Both the position numbers and the translations under genes were made by a program. From Sandaracinaceae bacterium (GTDB lineage Bacteria > Myxococcota_A > Polyangia > Polyangiales > JADJQN01), in NCBI GenBank assembly GCA_016712745.1, contig JADJQN010000001.1, forward strand, positions 1,674,001-1,738,000: a stretch of DNA of 64,000 bases. Direction: 5' to 3'. Shown here piece by piece: positions 26,836 to 34,856 of this stretch. Numbering within the stretch: the stretch's first letter is position 1; every line of letters begins with the position of its first letter. Under the pieces are notes generated by a model. It was not told the origin of the DNA. It saw only the letters and a list, made by a program, of their open reading frames with translations, and searched no databases.

Positions 26836-27897
26836 TCAGTTTGATGCGCGTACTGGTAGGCGCACGAGAATTACGCGATGGACCGTGGATGGAGCCGGAA
26901 CGATGGTGAGTGGTGCGATGCGCTCAAGCACGTAGTCGGGAAGGAAATAGAGCAGCTCATCGCGCGCGGCAACGGGTGATCTACGCGCCTCGCGCGTAGT
27001 GCGGAGGGGCGCCGCTCCAAACAACTCATCGCCCCACGCGCGCATGAAGGCATCGGCTTCGGACTCGCTCAGGCCCAGCGAGATGGTCGCCGCGCGCAGA
27101 ACGACACGCCCGTCCACCTGGGTCGTTACTTGGTCCCACAGTGGGATTTGCTGTGACGGTGCAGGTGAGCTGAACGACTCGACGGCAATTCCGTTGGGCG
27201 CTGCGCTCGAGGTGCGCACGCGCAAGAACACGCTGCCGAGGGAGCGCGAGCTTTGATTCGCGGCCACGCGCCATCCGTTGTCGAGCGTGCGCACGACGAT
27301 CGGCAACTCCACCTCGACGTTGGCCGCACGGTAAAAGAGATGGTTGTGTTCGACACCGCCGACCAGTAGGCATGCACCATCCGTGGTCTCGTAACGTTCA
27401 AGCTCGGCGCGCTCACAAAGACCATCGCTCGTCCGCGCACAACTGGGATCGCTGCTCAAGATGCGGCGAGCATTGTGGCAAGTGCCGTCGCGCGCGGTGA
27501 TGTGTGGCCATTGCAGCCCGCGATCGCCAGCCGCAAGCGTTCCGTCGGGAAAGTTCTCCGCGATGACTCCCGTCGCCAGCTGTACGCCGATCGCTACATC
27601 GAGCGGCGCCGACTGCGGCGGCAGATGTAAGTAGATGACTGGCTTGCGCACGGCGGTCACTGCGGCCGGAGGAAGTGGTGCTCCTGAAATCAAACGCCCC
27701 ACGCGGCCTCCAGCGGGCACATCGAACAGTCCCCACTCATGCACGTCGAAGTCTGCATGCGGTGGCTCGCCGGCCAGCGGCGGGCTGACGGAACCAGGGC
27801 GTGGCGCCACCTCAGCCGGCGGTCGGCTCCGTGCGGACGGTTCTTGGCCACAGCCGAACGCAGCGATTGCAAAAGCGAGCAGTAGGATGGTTCGCAT
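26836..27897 (-). CDS. Lipoprotein of unknown function
   Basis: ATG 27897 follows AAGGGGA; upstream in-frame codons are excluded. The 353-residue product has a lipoprotein signal (MRTILLLAFAIAAFGC) and a Pro/Arg-rich linker. The mature part begins ADFDVHEWGLFDVPAGGRVG and VIYLHLPPQSAPLDVAIGVQ, a start I associate with uncharacterised proteins of Myxococcota and Planctomycetota, then beta-rich sequence with two cysteine pairs. I recognise no catalytic motif. It diverges from the AGCS-like transporter gene. Confidence 0.78.
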   Translation of the reverse strand: MRTILLLAFAIAAFGCGQEPSARSRPPAEVAPRPGSVSPPLAGEPPHADFDVHEWGLFDVPAGGRVGRLISGAPLPPAAVTAVRKPVIYLHLPPQSAPLDVAIGVQLATGVIAENFPDGTLAAGDRGLQWPHITARDGTCHNARRILSSDPSCARTSDGLCERAELERYETTDGACLLVGGVEHNHLFYRAANVEVELPIVVRTLDNGWRVAANQSSRSLGSVFLRVRTSSAAPNGIAVESFSSPAPSQQIPLWDQVTTQVDGRVVLRAATISLGLSESEADAFMRAWGDELFGAAPLRTTREARRSPVAARDELLYFLPDYVLERIAPLTIVPAPSTVHRVILVRLPVRASN

Positions 27898-28068
27898 GCT
27901 TTCCCCTTGGCACAGACTAGTCGCTGCCCGGCAGCTGACACAACCGCCGTCCACGATCCAGGCCTGCGTGCGCGCCGGCGAGGCTACGCCGCGTTCGCAA
28001 GGCAGCGGTTGGGGTCGGATCCACGGTGAGCGCCTGCCCGCCGGGCGTGCTACATCGGGCCCGCACCG

Positions 28069-29688
28069 ATGAACTTCGACTGGCTTCTTTCGATTCGAGA
28101 CGGCGTGTGGCTCTACTTGGCCGCCCCACTACTTCTGCTCACAGGGCTTTGGCTCACGCTTCGCTTTCGCCTACCGCAGCTCACGCGCGTCGGGGAAGCG
28201 ATACGCGCGGTTCGCAAGTCAGGCGACGCCGATGGTGAGATGGCCGCTTGGGGCGCCACGATGTGGAATACCGCCGGCATGCTCGGCGCCGCAGGCGCGG
28301 TCGGCGCAGCAACCAGCGTTGCGCTCGGGGGCGCGGGCGCGCTCGTGTGGATTTGGGTATGGACCTTCTTGCTAGCGCCCTTGCGATTAGGCGAAGCAAT
28401 TCTTGCGCGAACAAGCGTCGCAGGCAGCAAAGGCGATGCTCCGACCTCGCTCGTCGCGAGGTTACGCAGCGAGAAGAACGGCACTGCTGTCGCGGCCGTG
28501 CTCGCCGTATGCCTTTGCATCGCCGCCTTTGGTTTCGGCGGCGCCGCACAAGGTGAGGCCTTGCGCACGCTCACAAACGTAGTCGTTCCCGGTGCCACGA
28601 TACCGATTGGCGTTGCCGTCATGGTAGGAGCCGCGGCCCTAGTGCTCCTCGGCGCGAAACGAACGGGCTCGTTCGGCGGCTTTCTCGCGCTCTTCTGCGT
28701 GGCGTCAATATTCGGCGTGGCACTTCTCTCAGCGCTGGCCGATCCCGGGCGTGCACTTGGAGCTCTTGGCCGCACGTTCAGCGATGCGCTCGAGGGTGCG
28801 CCCACCGTGAGCGCGTTCGCAGGCGCGCTTGCAGGCGAAGTCGCGCGCGCGGCCCTCGTCCACTCGCTAATTCCGACGGCAAGCACAACAGGGTTTGCAG
28901 GAAGCGTCGATGCAATGTCACGGGGCGGCACTCGCGCGCAAGCACACGCGGCGATGATTCCGCCATTTGTCTTCGCACTCGTGACGACGACGCTAGGTAT
29001 CGCTTTCGTCGCCACGGGCACCTACTCGCACACGGGCGAAGACGTGCGCCCATTCAGCGACGTTTCGGTCTATGAAGTTGCGTTCGAATCGCCGAGTCAG
29101 CGCCTTGAAGGGGACGGTCTGCGAAGCGGGCCTATGCGAATTCGCGGCGGACAACTGCGCGATTCGAGTTTAGTGCTCGCCACCGAACGCGGCATCATTA
29201 CCAATCCGACGTTTACGTACTACGGAAGCCCAGCCGATCTCGCCATCGATTTGAGCGAGGGTCGCGCAGAGCATCTCGCGCGTTATCAAGGTTTGGCGCT
29301 CGGAGAAATTCCGCTGGCGCAGACGGCTGCGATCATGGTGCACGGCGAGATGTTGCCGAGCGGTCCCACACTACTTACGCGTGCCATGGCGCGCGGCGCA
29401 CTTCGCAAGGCCGGAAGCCAGTTGGTGTTCGCGGCGCTGGTTATGCTCTCGATTCTGGGGAGCGCTATATTCGGTCTCGCTCTCATGCGCGCGGCTCAGC
29501 CGTTCACAACGCGACCCTGGCTCCCTAAGTTACTGGGCGTCCTCCCAGCGCTTGGCTTTGGCATCGCGACACTTATGCATGCGCCTGCGCTGTCGTGGTT
29601 AGGCGAAATCGGCTGCGCGCTTGCGTCGATCGTGGTGGCTATAGTCGTCACAATGCGATCCGACGAAATATGGAAGCGCATCCACTAG
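28069..29688 (+). CDS. AGCS-like sodium:alanine symporter family protein with soluble insertion
   Basis: The 539-residue protein has about ten hydrophobic helices. Residues about 65-105 (TMWNTAGMLGAAGAVGAATS, VALGGAGALVWIWVWTFLLA) align with the AGCS signature (GNIAGVATAIxxGGPGAxFWMW), which forms the sodium and amino-acid site. LIPTASTTGFAGSVDAMSRG matches a later family segment. Several usual residues differ (the GTGNIAG is altered), and between about 325 and 440 there is a hydrophilic stretch (RSGPMRIRGGQLRDSSLVLA onward) not typical of the family. It may be a divergent transporter or have a sensory role. The start ATG lacks a strong ribosome-binding site. Confidence 0.7.
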   Translation: MNFDWLLSIRDGVWLYLAAPLLLLTGLWLTLRFRLPQLTRVGEAIRAVRKSGDADGEMAAWGATMWNTAGMLGAAGAVGAATSVALGGAGALVWIWVWTFLLAPLRLGEAILARTSVAGSKGDAPTSLVARLRSEKNGTAVAAVLAVCLCIAAFGFGGAAQGEALRTLTNVVVPGATIPIGVAVMVGAAALVLLGAKRTGSFGGFLALFCVASIFGVALLSALADPGRALGALGRTFSDALEGAPTVSAFAGALAGEVARAALVHSLIPTASTTGFAGSVDAMSRGGTRAQAHAAMIPPFVFALVTTTLGIAFVATGTYSHTGEDVRPFSDVSVYEVAFESPSQRLEGDGLRSGPMRIRGGQLRDSSLVLATERGIITNPTFTYYGSPADLAIDLSEGRAEHLARYQGLALGEIPLAQTAAIMVHGEMLPSGPTLLTRAMARGALRKAGSQLVFAALVMLSILGSAIFGLALMRAAQPFTTRPWLPKLLGVLPALGFGIATLMHAPALSWLGEIGCALASIVVAIVVTMRSDEIWKRIH

Positions 29689-29823
29689 CGCACATCGCAC
29701 ACATGGCGTGAACCCGACCTGCGGACCGGGGATTACCTAGCGTTTCAGTGTCGACGCCGTGGTGTCCGCATGCGAAAGTGTCAGGCCGCTCGCGGTTGAG
29801 CGCATCCCTTTCAGGTGCTTCGC

Positions 29824-31290
29824 ATGTCACGTTCGTTTCTTTGCATTCATACAGTCGTTCTCGTCTCGTCACTCGTCGCCCTCACCGGCTGCGCCGAACG
29901 CACGTTGCGCGGTCTGCCAACGGACGGCGGCGGCAGCACCACGGACTTCGGAAACGATGGCGGAATGGGCTACGACTTGGCTCCCGTGAACGCATGCGCG
30001 CCGGGTTGCGGCCCAACGGAGCTGTGCGGTGAAACTGGCGATGGCAACGGACTCGACGACAACTGCAACGGAAGCGTCGACGAAGGTTGCATCTGCGCAG
30101 CCGCCGGAACCACGCGTCCCTGCTTCCTCGGCCCGCCCGACCGCCGCGACGTCGGTTCGTGCAGCGATGGCGTCGAGAGCTGCGGCGAGTTCCTTAGCTG
30201 GGGCGACTGCGTCGGCGGTACCTCGCCGAGCGAAGAAGTTTGCGACGGCGCGGACAATGACTGCGACGCAATCACCGACAACGGTTTGAGCGGTTGCACC
30301 TCGGGCGTCACGTGCCCAGCGTCGCAGAACGCCGCGCCTCTGGCGACGTACCCCCTTCGTGGCGACCTTGTTTACGGTGCGCCGGGCTCGAACTGGCATT
30401 GGGATGTTCAGTGCTCTGACGGGTTCAGCGGCACCTGTCCCGCGCCCACCAATCCGGATGCGCGCGACTCATCGATTTACTTCGTTTCGTCTGGCGCCTA
30501 CCGCGTCACCGTCACGTTCACCACGGACGAAGGCGAGCCCGGCTCATGCGCGTTCACCGTCTACGTGCAGGGCTCGGGCCTGCGCGTCGAGTTGAACTGG
30601 GACACGGTCGCCCAAGGTACGGACGTCGATTTGCACCTCCACCGCTGGACCTCGAACTCGAACGAAGCTGACTGGTTCGACCAGGTCGACGATTGCTATT
30701 ACGGCAACTGCACTCCGTCAGATTTCTCGAGTGGCGAACCTGGGTTGTGGCTCCCAGAGCACGCTGAATCGAGCGTCGATCAATGCGCAACGGCGCCCCA
30801 CGGCGGCGGCGCGCTCTGGCGCTCGCGCGGCAGTTGCGCCAACCCGCGTCTCGACATCGACACCAACGGTCTTGCGGGTCAGTGCGATCCTTCGGATACC
30901 GATCCGAACAGCGGCTCGTTCTGCGCACCGGAAAACATCAACGTCGACAATCCCGTGATCGGCAAGCCTTACCGAATCATGGTCAATTACTTCAACGACA
31001 ACGGCGTGCGCGGCCGCACAGGGCCCATCGTCAACATCTTCTGTGGTGGCGCACCGCGCGCGACGTTCGGCGCTGACCCCTTCGTCTTCCTCGTCAACGG
31101 CGAGGGTGCCGGAGCTTCGAACGACAACTGGCTCGTGGCAGACGTTGTCTTCTACAACGGTGAGTGCGGACCCGATTGCCGCATCTATCCGATTGCGTCG
31201 AGCACCGTACGTGGCGATCCGGACCTTGCTTTCGGACCGCCCTGGTCATGCAACTACGACGCGGCGTCTGAATCCTGCATCGAGCCCTGA
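29824..31290 (+). CDS. Lipoprotein with MopE-like metal-binding motif
   Basis: I use ATG 29824 (MSRSFLCIHTVVLVSSLVAL, then TGC lipobox); GTG 29815 is an in-frame alternative. The 488-residue product contains GNGLDDNCNGSVDEGC and VCDGADNDCDAITDN, the MopE-type motif found in proteins that bind metals at the surface. An all-beta part follows (YPLRGDLVYGAPGSNWHWDV, SGAYRVTVTFTTDEG) and an Asp/Asn/Cys-rich C-terminal half beginning VELNWDTVAQGTDVDLHLHR, common in myxobacterial surface lipoproteins. Its stop overlaps the mtnP start by one base (TGATG). Confidence 0.85.
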   Translation: MSRSFLCIHTVVLVSSLVALTGCAERTLRGLPTDGGGSTTDFGNDGGMGYDLAPVNACAPGCGPTELCGETGDGNGLDDNCNGSVDEGCICAAAGTTRPCFLGPPDRRDVGSCSDGVESCGEFLSWGDCVGGTSPSEEVCDGADNDCDAITDNGLSGCTSGVTCPASQNAAPLATYPLRGDLVYGAPGSNWHWDVQCSDGFSGTCPAPTNPDARDSSIYFVSSGAYRVTVTFTTDEGEPGSCAFTVYVQGSGLRVELNWDTVAQGTDVDLHLHRWTSNSNEADWFDQVDDCYYGNCTPSDFSSGEPGLWLPEHAESSVDQCATAPHGGGALWRSRGSCANPRLDIDTNGLAGQCDPSDTDPNSGSFCAPENINVDNPVIGKPYRIMVNYFNDNGVRGRTGPIVNIFCGGAPRATFGADPFVFLVNGEGAGASNDNWLVADVVFYNGECGPDCRIYPIASSTVRGDPDLAFGPPWSCNYDAASESCIEP

Positions 31291-32153
31291 TGGGCGTTCG
31301 GACACTGGGTGTGATCGGGGGGAGCGGGCTCTATCAGATGCCCGGTCTCGTCGATGTGAAGGAGCACGTTGTCACGACGACCTTCGGCGAGCCGTACGCT
31401 GTGATCACATCGGGCATGCTCGACGGAACGCGCTTACTTTTCTTGCCACGCCACGGGCGCGGCCATCGCATTGCGCCCCATCGCATCAACTACCGCGCGA
31501 ATATTCTCGCGCTAAAGATGCTGGGCGCGGAACAAGTCGTTAGCGTGTCGGCTGTCGGTTCCATGCAGGAAACGATTCGACCGGGCGACATGGTGCTCGT
31601 CGATCAGTTCATCGATTGTACGCGCCAGCGAGCGCCGACGTTCTTTGATGAGCCAGGCTGTGTCGCGCACGTGGGCTTCGCTGATCCGGTGGACGCCGGT
31701 TTGCAGGACGCTCTGTACCGCGCAGCCCTTGTTGTAGGCGCGCGCGTGCGCAAGGGCGGAACGTACGTGTGCATCGAGGGGCCGCTCTTCTCGACCCGCG
31801 CCGAATCGAATCTCTATCGGAGCTGGGGAGTGGACGTCATTGGAATGACGGCGATGCCGGAAGCCAAGCTCGCCCGGGAAGCCGAGCTGCCCTACGCGAC
31901 GCTGTCGCTGGCCACTGACTACGACTGCTGGCACCAGGATGAAGAAGTTGTCACCGTGGAAGCGGTGATCGAAGTCATGAAGCGCAACGTCAAAACGGCC
32001 CAGGCGATTCTGCAGCGCTTGGCCAATGATCTACCCGATCCAGCGTTGGCGCCGGCGACGAGCGCACTCAAGGGCGCGGTGATTACCCCTCGCGAACATA
32101 TTGCAGAGCAGGCACGAGTCAGGCTAAAGCCCCTGCTCGCAAAGTATCTCTGA
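31290..32153 (+). CDS. mtnP: S-methyl-5'-thioadenosine phosphorylase
   Basis: The 287-residue protein has all MTAP features: phosphate loop GVIGGSGLY at the N-terminus, FLPRHGRGHRIAPHRINYRA, the ribose/phosphate segment VSAVGSMQETIRPGD, CIEGPLFSTRAES, GMTAMPEAKLAREAEL and TDYDCWH, whose Asp residues select adenine. It cleaves methylthioadenosine with phosphate to adenine and 5-methylthioribose-1-phosphate in the cytoplasm, recycling the by-product of polyamine synthesis. It is translated with overlap from the upstream lipoprotein gene and is followed 11-17 bases later by a PfkB sugar/nucleoside kinase, making a salvage operon. Confidence 0.96.
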   Translation: MGVRTLGVIGGSGLYQMPGLVDVKEHVVTTTFGEPYAVITSGMLDGTRLLFLPRHGRGHRIAPHRINYRANILALKMLGAEQVVSVSAVGSMQETIRPGDMVLVDQFIDCTRQRAPTFFDEPGCVAHVGFADPVDAGLQDALYRAALVVGARVRKGGTYVCIEGPLFSTRAESNLYRSWGVDVIGMTAMPEAKLAREAELPYATLSLATDYDCWHQDEEVVTVEAVIEVMKRNVKTAQAILQRLANDLPDPALAPATSALKGAVITPREHIAEQARVRLKPLLAKYL

Positions 32154-32170
32154 AGTCCTAAAAGGTGGTT

Positions 32171-33085
32171 ATGTCTTCTCCCTTGCTCGTCGTCGGTTCA
32201 GTCGCGTTCGATACGCTTCACAATCCTTCCGGAACCCATAGCCGCATTCTTGGTGGCTCGGCAACCTATGCATCGCTTGCCGCTTCGCACTTCACCAAGG
32301 TTCGTTTGGTCGGTGTCGTCGGTAAGGACTACCCCGATTCAGCCATTCAGATGTTTCGCCAGCACGACATCGATCTCGAGGGACTCGAGGTCGACAAGAG
32401 TGGCGATACCTTCCATTGGGAGGGCCGCTACAGCGACGACTTGAACTCGCGCACGACTCTGGCGACAGACTTGAATGTCTTTGCGACGTTTAGTCCGAAA
32501 ATCCCTGCTGCCTTCAAAAGCTCTCCCTTCGTGATGCTCGGAAACATCGATCCTGTGTTGCAGCTCGAAGTGTTGAAACAAGTCGAGAAGCCCAAGCTCG
32601 TCGTCGCCGACACGATGAACTTCTGGATCGGCGGCAAGCGTGACGATCTCATCAAGACGCTTGCTCGCGTGGACGTGCTCGTCTTGAACGACGAGGAGGC
32701 CCGGGAGCTTTCTGGCAAGAGCGCGCTTGTGACCGCAGCCCGCGCGCTCTTCGCGATGGGTCCGCGCGTAATCGTGATTAAGAAGGGCGAGCACGGCGCT
32801 GTGCTCTTCGAAGGAAGCGAAATCTTCTCGGCGCCCGCGTACCCGACAGGCGAAGTAATCGATCCGACCGGCGCAGGCGACACGTTCGCCGGCGGCTTCA
32901 TCGGCTACATCGCGAGCAAAGGCGAGACGAGTCACGCCACGCTGCGCCGCGCAGTCGTGTACGGATCGGCGCTCGCGAGCTATAGCGTCGAAGGCATCGG
33001 CGTCGACCGCGTGCTCACGCTTACGCGCGACGACATCGAAAAGCGCTACAACATCTTCCGCACGCTCACGAGCTTTCACGAGTAG
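32171..33085 (+). CDS. PfkB-family sugar/nucleoside kinase
   Basis: ATG 32171 follows AAAGGTGG. The 304-residue protein has the PfkB N-terminal substrate motif (LVVGSVAFDTL, RILGGSATYASLAAS), VNDEEAR-like VLNDEEARELSGK, IVIKKGEHGAVLF, and the C-terminal ATP motif DPTGAGDTFAGGFIGYIAS with the catalytic Asp. It phosphorylates a sugar or nucleoside hydroxyl. Because it follows mtnP, adenosine or methylthioribose-related substrates are plausible. The family is broad, so the substrate is inferred only. The two genes read as one operon ending before the gene-free repeat region. Confidence 0.9.
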   Translation: MSSPLLVVGSVAFDTLHNPSGTHSRILGGSATYASLAASHFTKVRLVGVVGKDYPDSAIQMFRQHDIDLEGLEVDKSGDTFHWEGRYSDDLNSRTTLATDLNVFATFSPKIPAAFKSSPFVMLGNIDPVLQLEVLKQVEKPKLVVADTMNFWIGGKRDDLIKTLARVDVLVLNDEEARELSGKSALVTAARALFAMGPRVIVIKKGEHGAVLFEGSEIFSAPAYPTGEVIDPTGAGDTFAGGFIGYIASKGETSHATLRRAVVYGSALASYSVEGIGVDRVLTLTRDDIEKRYNIFRTLTSFHE

Positions 33086-33143
33086 CACCTCGTAGAGGCA
33101 CCTCGGAATTCAGCGTTCGCCGCGCCGATGGTACGCCGACGCA

Positions 33144-33173
33144 GCGATACGCGGCCGGAAGTGGGGACGCGCT
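33144..33173 (+). repeat. Left terminal inverted repeat of the composite element
   Basis: These 30 bases match the reverse complement of 33734-33763 with two differences. The sequence includes GCGGCCGGAAGTGGGGA, which is also the 5' strand of the outer stem in the right-hand unit, so the left copy looks like the leftover half of a third unit. Confidence 0.85.
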
Positions 33174-33197
33174 CCTCGTGTCAGAACGGCCAGCTAC

Positions 33198-33380
33198 GCG
33201 GCCGGGCGAGAGGGGACGCGCTACACGGGACGGGAGTCCTTGCAGATCCGCGCCTAGCAGCCGTGCAGGCCGGTGGCGCGGGCAAGGACTCCTCGGCTCA
33301 CGCCAAGTGGCGCGTGGTTCCCAGCATTGCCACTTGGCATTCGAGACGCCCCTTACGCGCATCCCCTCTCGCCCGACCGC
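33198..33380 (+). ncRNA. Three-stem structured unit A, candidate RNA or mobile hairpin
   Basis: Outer stem P1: CGGGCGAGAGGGGA (33203-33216) pairs perfectly over 14 bp with 33362-33375, plus GCGG/CCGC outside. Stem P2: GAGTCCTTGC (33234-33243) pairs with 33282-33291 (10 bp) and encloses the conserved core with an inner CCGCGCC/GGCGCGG stem. Stem P3: GCCAAGTGGC (33302-33311) pairs with 33329-33338 (10 bp). The layout is a three-way junction. A second copy lies in inverse orientation at 33579-33751. No known RNA family was recognised. Confidence 0.6.
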
Positions 33381-33439
33381 TCGTGCACATCTTCTCGGAG
33401 CGGCAGACCACTTGCGCAGTGTGAGACCCACCGCGGCGG

Positions 33440-33460
33440 AAAAGGGGACGTTCCCCTTTT
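33440..33460. repeat. REP-like palindrome, copy 1
   Basis: AAAAGGGGA-CGT-TCCCCTTTT forms a 9-bp hairpin with a 3-base loop. The reverse complement of this sequence recurs at 33491-33510, so the two copies face each other, as in bacterial REP pairs. The core GGGGACGTTCC is shared with 18842-18889. Confidence 0.85.
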
Positions 33461-33490
33461 TGGGGAGCTCCCGTTTAACCTGCAGAGTGA

Positions 33491-33510
33491 AAAAGGGGAA
33501 CGTCCCCTTT
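33491..33510. repeat. REP-like palindrome, inverted copy 2
   Basis: AAAAGGGGAACGTCCCCTTT is the reverse complement of the palindrome at 33440-33460 (20 of 21 bases). With the GGGGAGCTCCC palindrome between them this makes a hairpin pair of about 70 bases. Confidence 0.85.
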
Positions 33511-33578
33511 CTTTTGTCGTGCAGAGCACGCGTTACGCACTTGGCGAACTTGCGATTGGCCGGCGTGCGAATAGCGGG

Positions 33579-33751
33579 CGGAAGTGGGGATGTGCGTAGG
33601 GGGGCGTCGCTCATGCCAACTCGCTAAGCTAGAGAGCACGCGCGAGTGGGCATGAGCGCCGAGAAACCTCTTGCCCGTGCCACCGGCCTGCACGGCTGCT
33701 AGGCAGGGATCTGCAAGAGGTTCCGTCCCCCGCAGCGCATCCCCACTTCCG
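33579..33751 (-). ncRNA. Three-stem structured unit B, inverted homologue of unit A
   Basis: P1: CGGAAGTGGGGATG (33579-33592) pairs perfectly with 33738-33751 (14 bp). P2: AACCTCTTGC (33665-33674) pairs with 33713-33722 (10 bp). P3: GCTCATGCC (33609-33617) pairs with 33649-33657 and ACTCGC with 33642-33647. Read on the minus strand, the P2-enclosed core (33672-33716) matches unit A at 42 of 45 positions. The stem sequences themselves differ from unit A but stay paired. Confidence 0.6.
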
Positions 33752-33763
33752 GCCGCGTATTGC
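33734..33763 (-). repeat. Right terminal inverted repeat of the composite element
   Basis: Reverse complement of 33144-33173 with two mismatches in 30 bases. It contains the outer stem strand of unit B. Confidence 0.85.
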
Positions 33764-33797
33764 TTCGCGCGGCGTCCAACACTGAGCGCTCGCGCGC

Positions 33798-34736
33798 TTA
33801 GAGAAGGATGATGGAGTCGGCGGGGACGCGGAAGATCAGGAAGGCTCGGAACGAGTTGCTTCCGGTCGAGTAGAACGCGCCGCGCGTCGCGCTTCCGTCC
33901 ATCGGGTCGTACCACATCCAATGAGCGCCGGGCTCGATACCCTTCGCACCGTCGGCGTCCTCGGTGCACACCGGCGGGAACGCCCCGTACGGAACGCCGG
34001 TAACGATTGGATCGTTTGCCTCGCCAACCGCGAGTGTCCCGACCGCGCCTGGCGTGTCGCTAATCGCGCCTGCGCTATTCACCCAGCCTGCGCTCGTCGT
34101 CGCCGGATCACCTGACGCAGCATTGCAGCGGCCAATTTCCGCATTCACTTGCTCTTCGGTTGGGCCACCGGCGGTGCGGAAATCCACGCCCGTCGCACAT
34201 ACTTCGAAAGCCGGGTCGCCGCTGTAGAGCACGGCGTCGATGCGCTTGAACTGCGCAATGACTCCTTGAGTCACCGAGTGATCGTCCCACGATACGATGT
34301 AGAGGTACGCGCCCGGTGGCGCGTCATCGGCGGGAACGATGTAGTGCTCAGGACCCTCGCCAATCGGGCAGCTGAAGATCTGTCCGGCGCTTGTGGCGCG
34401 AGTACCGGGATAGTACGTGGTAATCGCGGTCTCGGTTCCGTAGCCGAAGCTATAGGCGTTGTCCGCTGTGATGACGACATCGACTTCCGACGGCGTCGAC
34501 GGAATCGGTCCGCGCCCGCCCATGTCGACACTGGTCGCGCCGTCAGCACGCAGACCCGCATCCACATCGAACGAACCGTCGAGCGATGTCGCGGAATCAA
34601 CTGCGCCGCCATCACGCGGCGACCCACGCGAACCCGCGCGCTGGCTGCAGCCCACACAGGCGAGCGCAATAAGGGCACACGTGAAGATCAGACGTTCAGA
34701 GCGCACACGACGCCCGAGATAAGTGTATGCATTCAT
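33798..34736 (-). CDS. Lipoprotein of unknown function
   Basis: The 312-residue product starts MNAYTYLGRRVRSERLIFTC and continues to the lipobox CVGC at about residue 30, with an Arg-rich N-region. After an Asp/Gly/Ser/Ala-rich linker it has a beta-rich domain (EVDVVITADNAYSFGYGTET, IYIV-like AYLYIVSWDDHSVTQGVIAQ, AHWMWYDPMDG, RAFLIFRVP). The pattern resembles domains in myxobacterial surface lipoproteins associated with exposed appendages or DUF-type sandwiches, but I cannot name a family. Two cysteine pairs are present. It reads away from the repeat composite, which lies just beyond its stop codon. Confidence 0.78.
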   Translation of the reverse strand: MNAYTYLGRRVRSERLIFTCALIALACVGCSQRAGSRGSPRDGGAVDSATSLDGSFDVDAGLRADGATSVDMGGRGPIPSTPSEVDVVITADNAYSFGYGTETAITTYYPGTRATSAGQIFSCPIGEGPEHYIVPADDAPPGAYLYIVSWDDHSVTQGVIAQFKRIDAVLYSGDPAFEVCATGVDFRTAGGPTEEQVNAEIGRCNAASGDPATTSAGWVNSAGAISDTPGAVGTLAVGEANDPIVTGVPYGAFPPVCTEDADGAKGIEPGAHWMWYDPMDGSATRGAFYSTGSNSFRAFLIFRVPADSIILL

Positions 34737-34856
34737 CTACGCGAGTTGTTGCAGGCGCTTGAGCTTTTGCAAACCCAAATCGCAGAACCGAACGCGCGGC
34801 CGAGAAGCGGCATCGCAAAAGGCGCAGGGCGCTCGGACGGCCCTCTGATTAGGCGT

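Larger units (their letters stand above)
33086..33797. other. Gene-free region made of nested inverted repeats
   Basis: No real gene lies in these 712 bases; the open frames present follow the palindromes. Almost all of the stretch is explained by the inverted-repeat composite at 33144-33763: two three-stem units, terminal inverted repeats and central REP-like palindromes, each described separately. Confidence 0.85.

Noticed and set aside
33128..33627. Three open frames of about 100-150 residues in the repeat region
   Set aside because: They follow the GC-rich palindromes, appear on both strands in all frames, and have no start signals or protein character.
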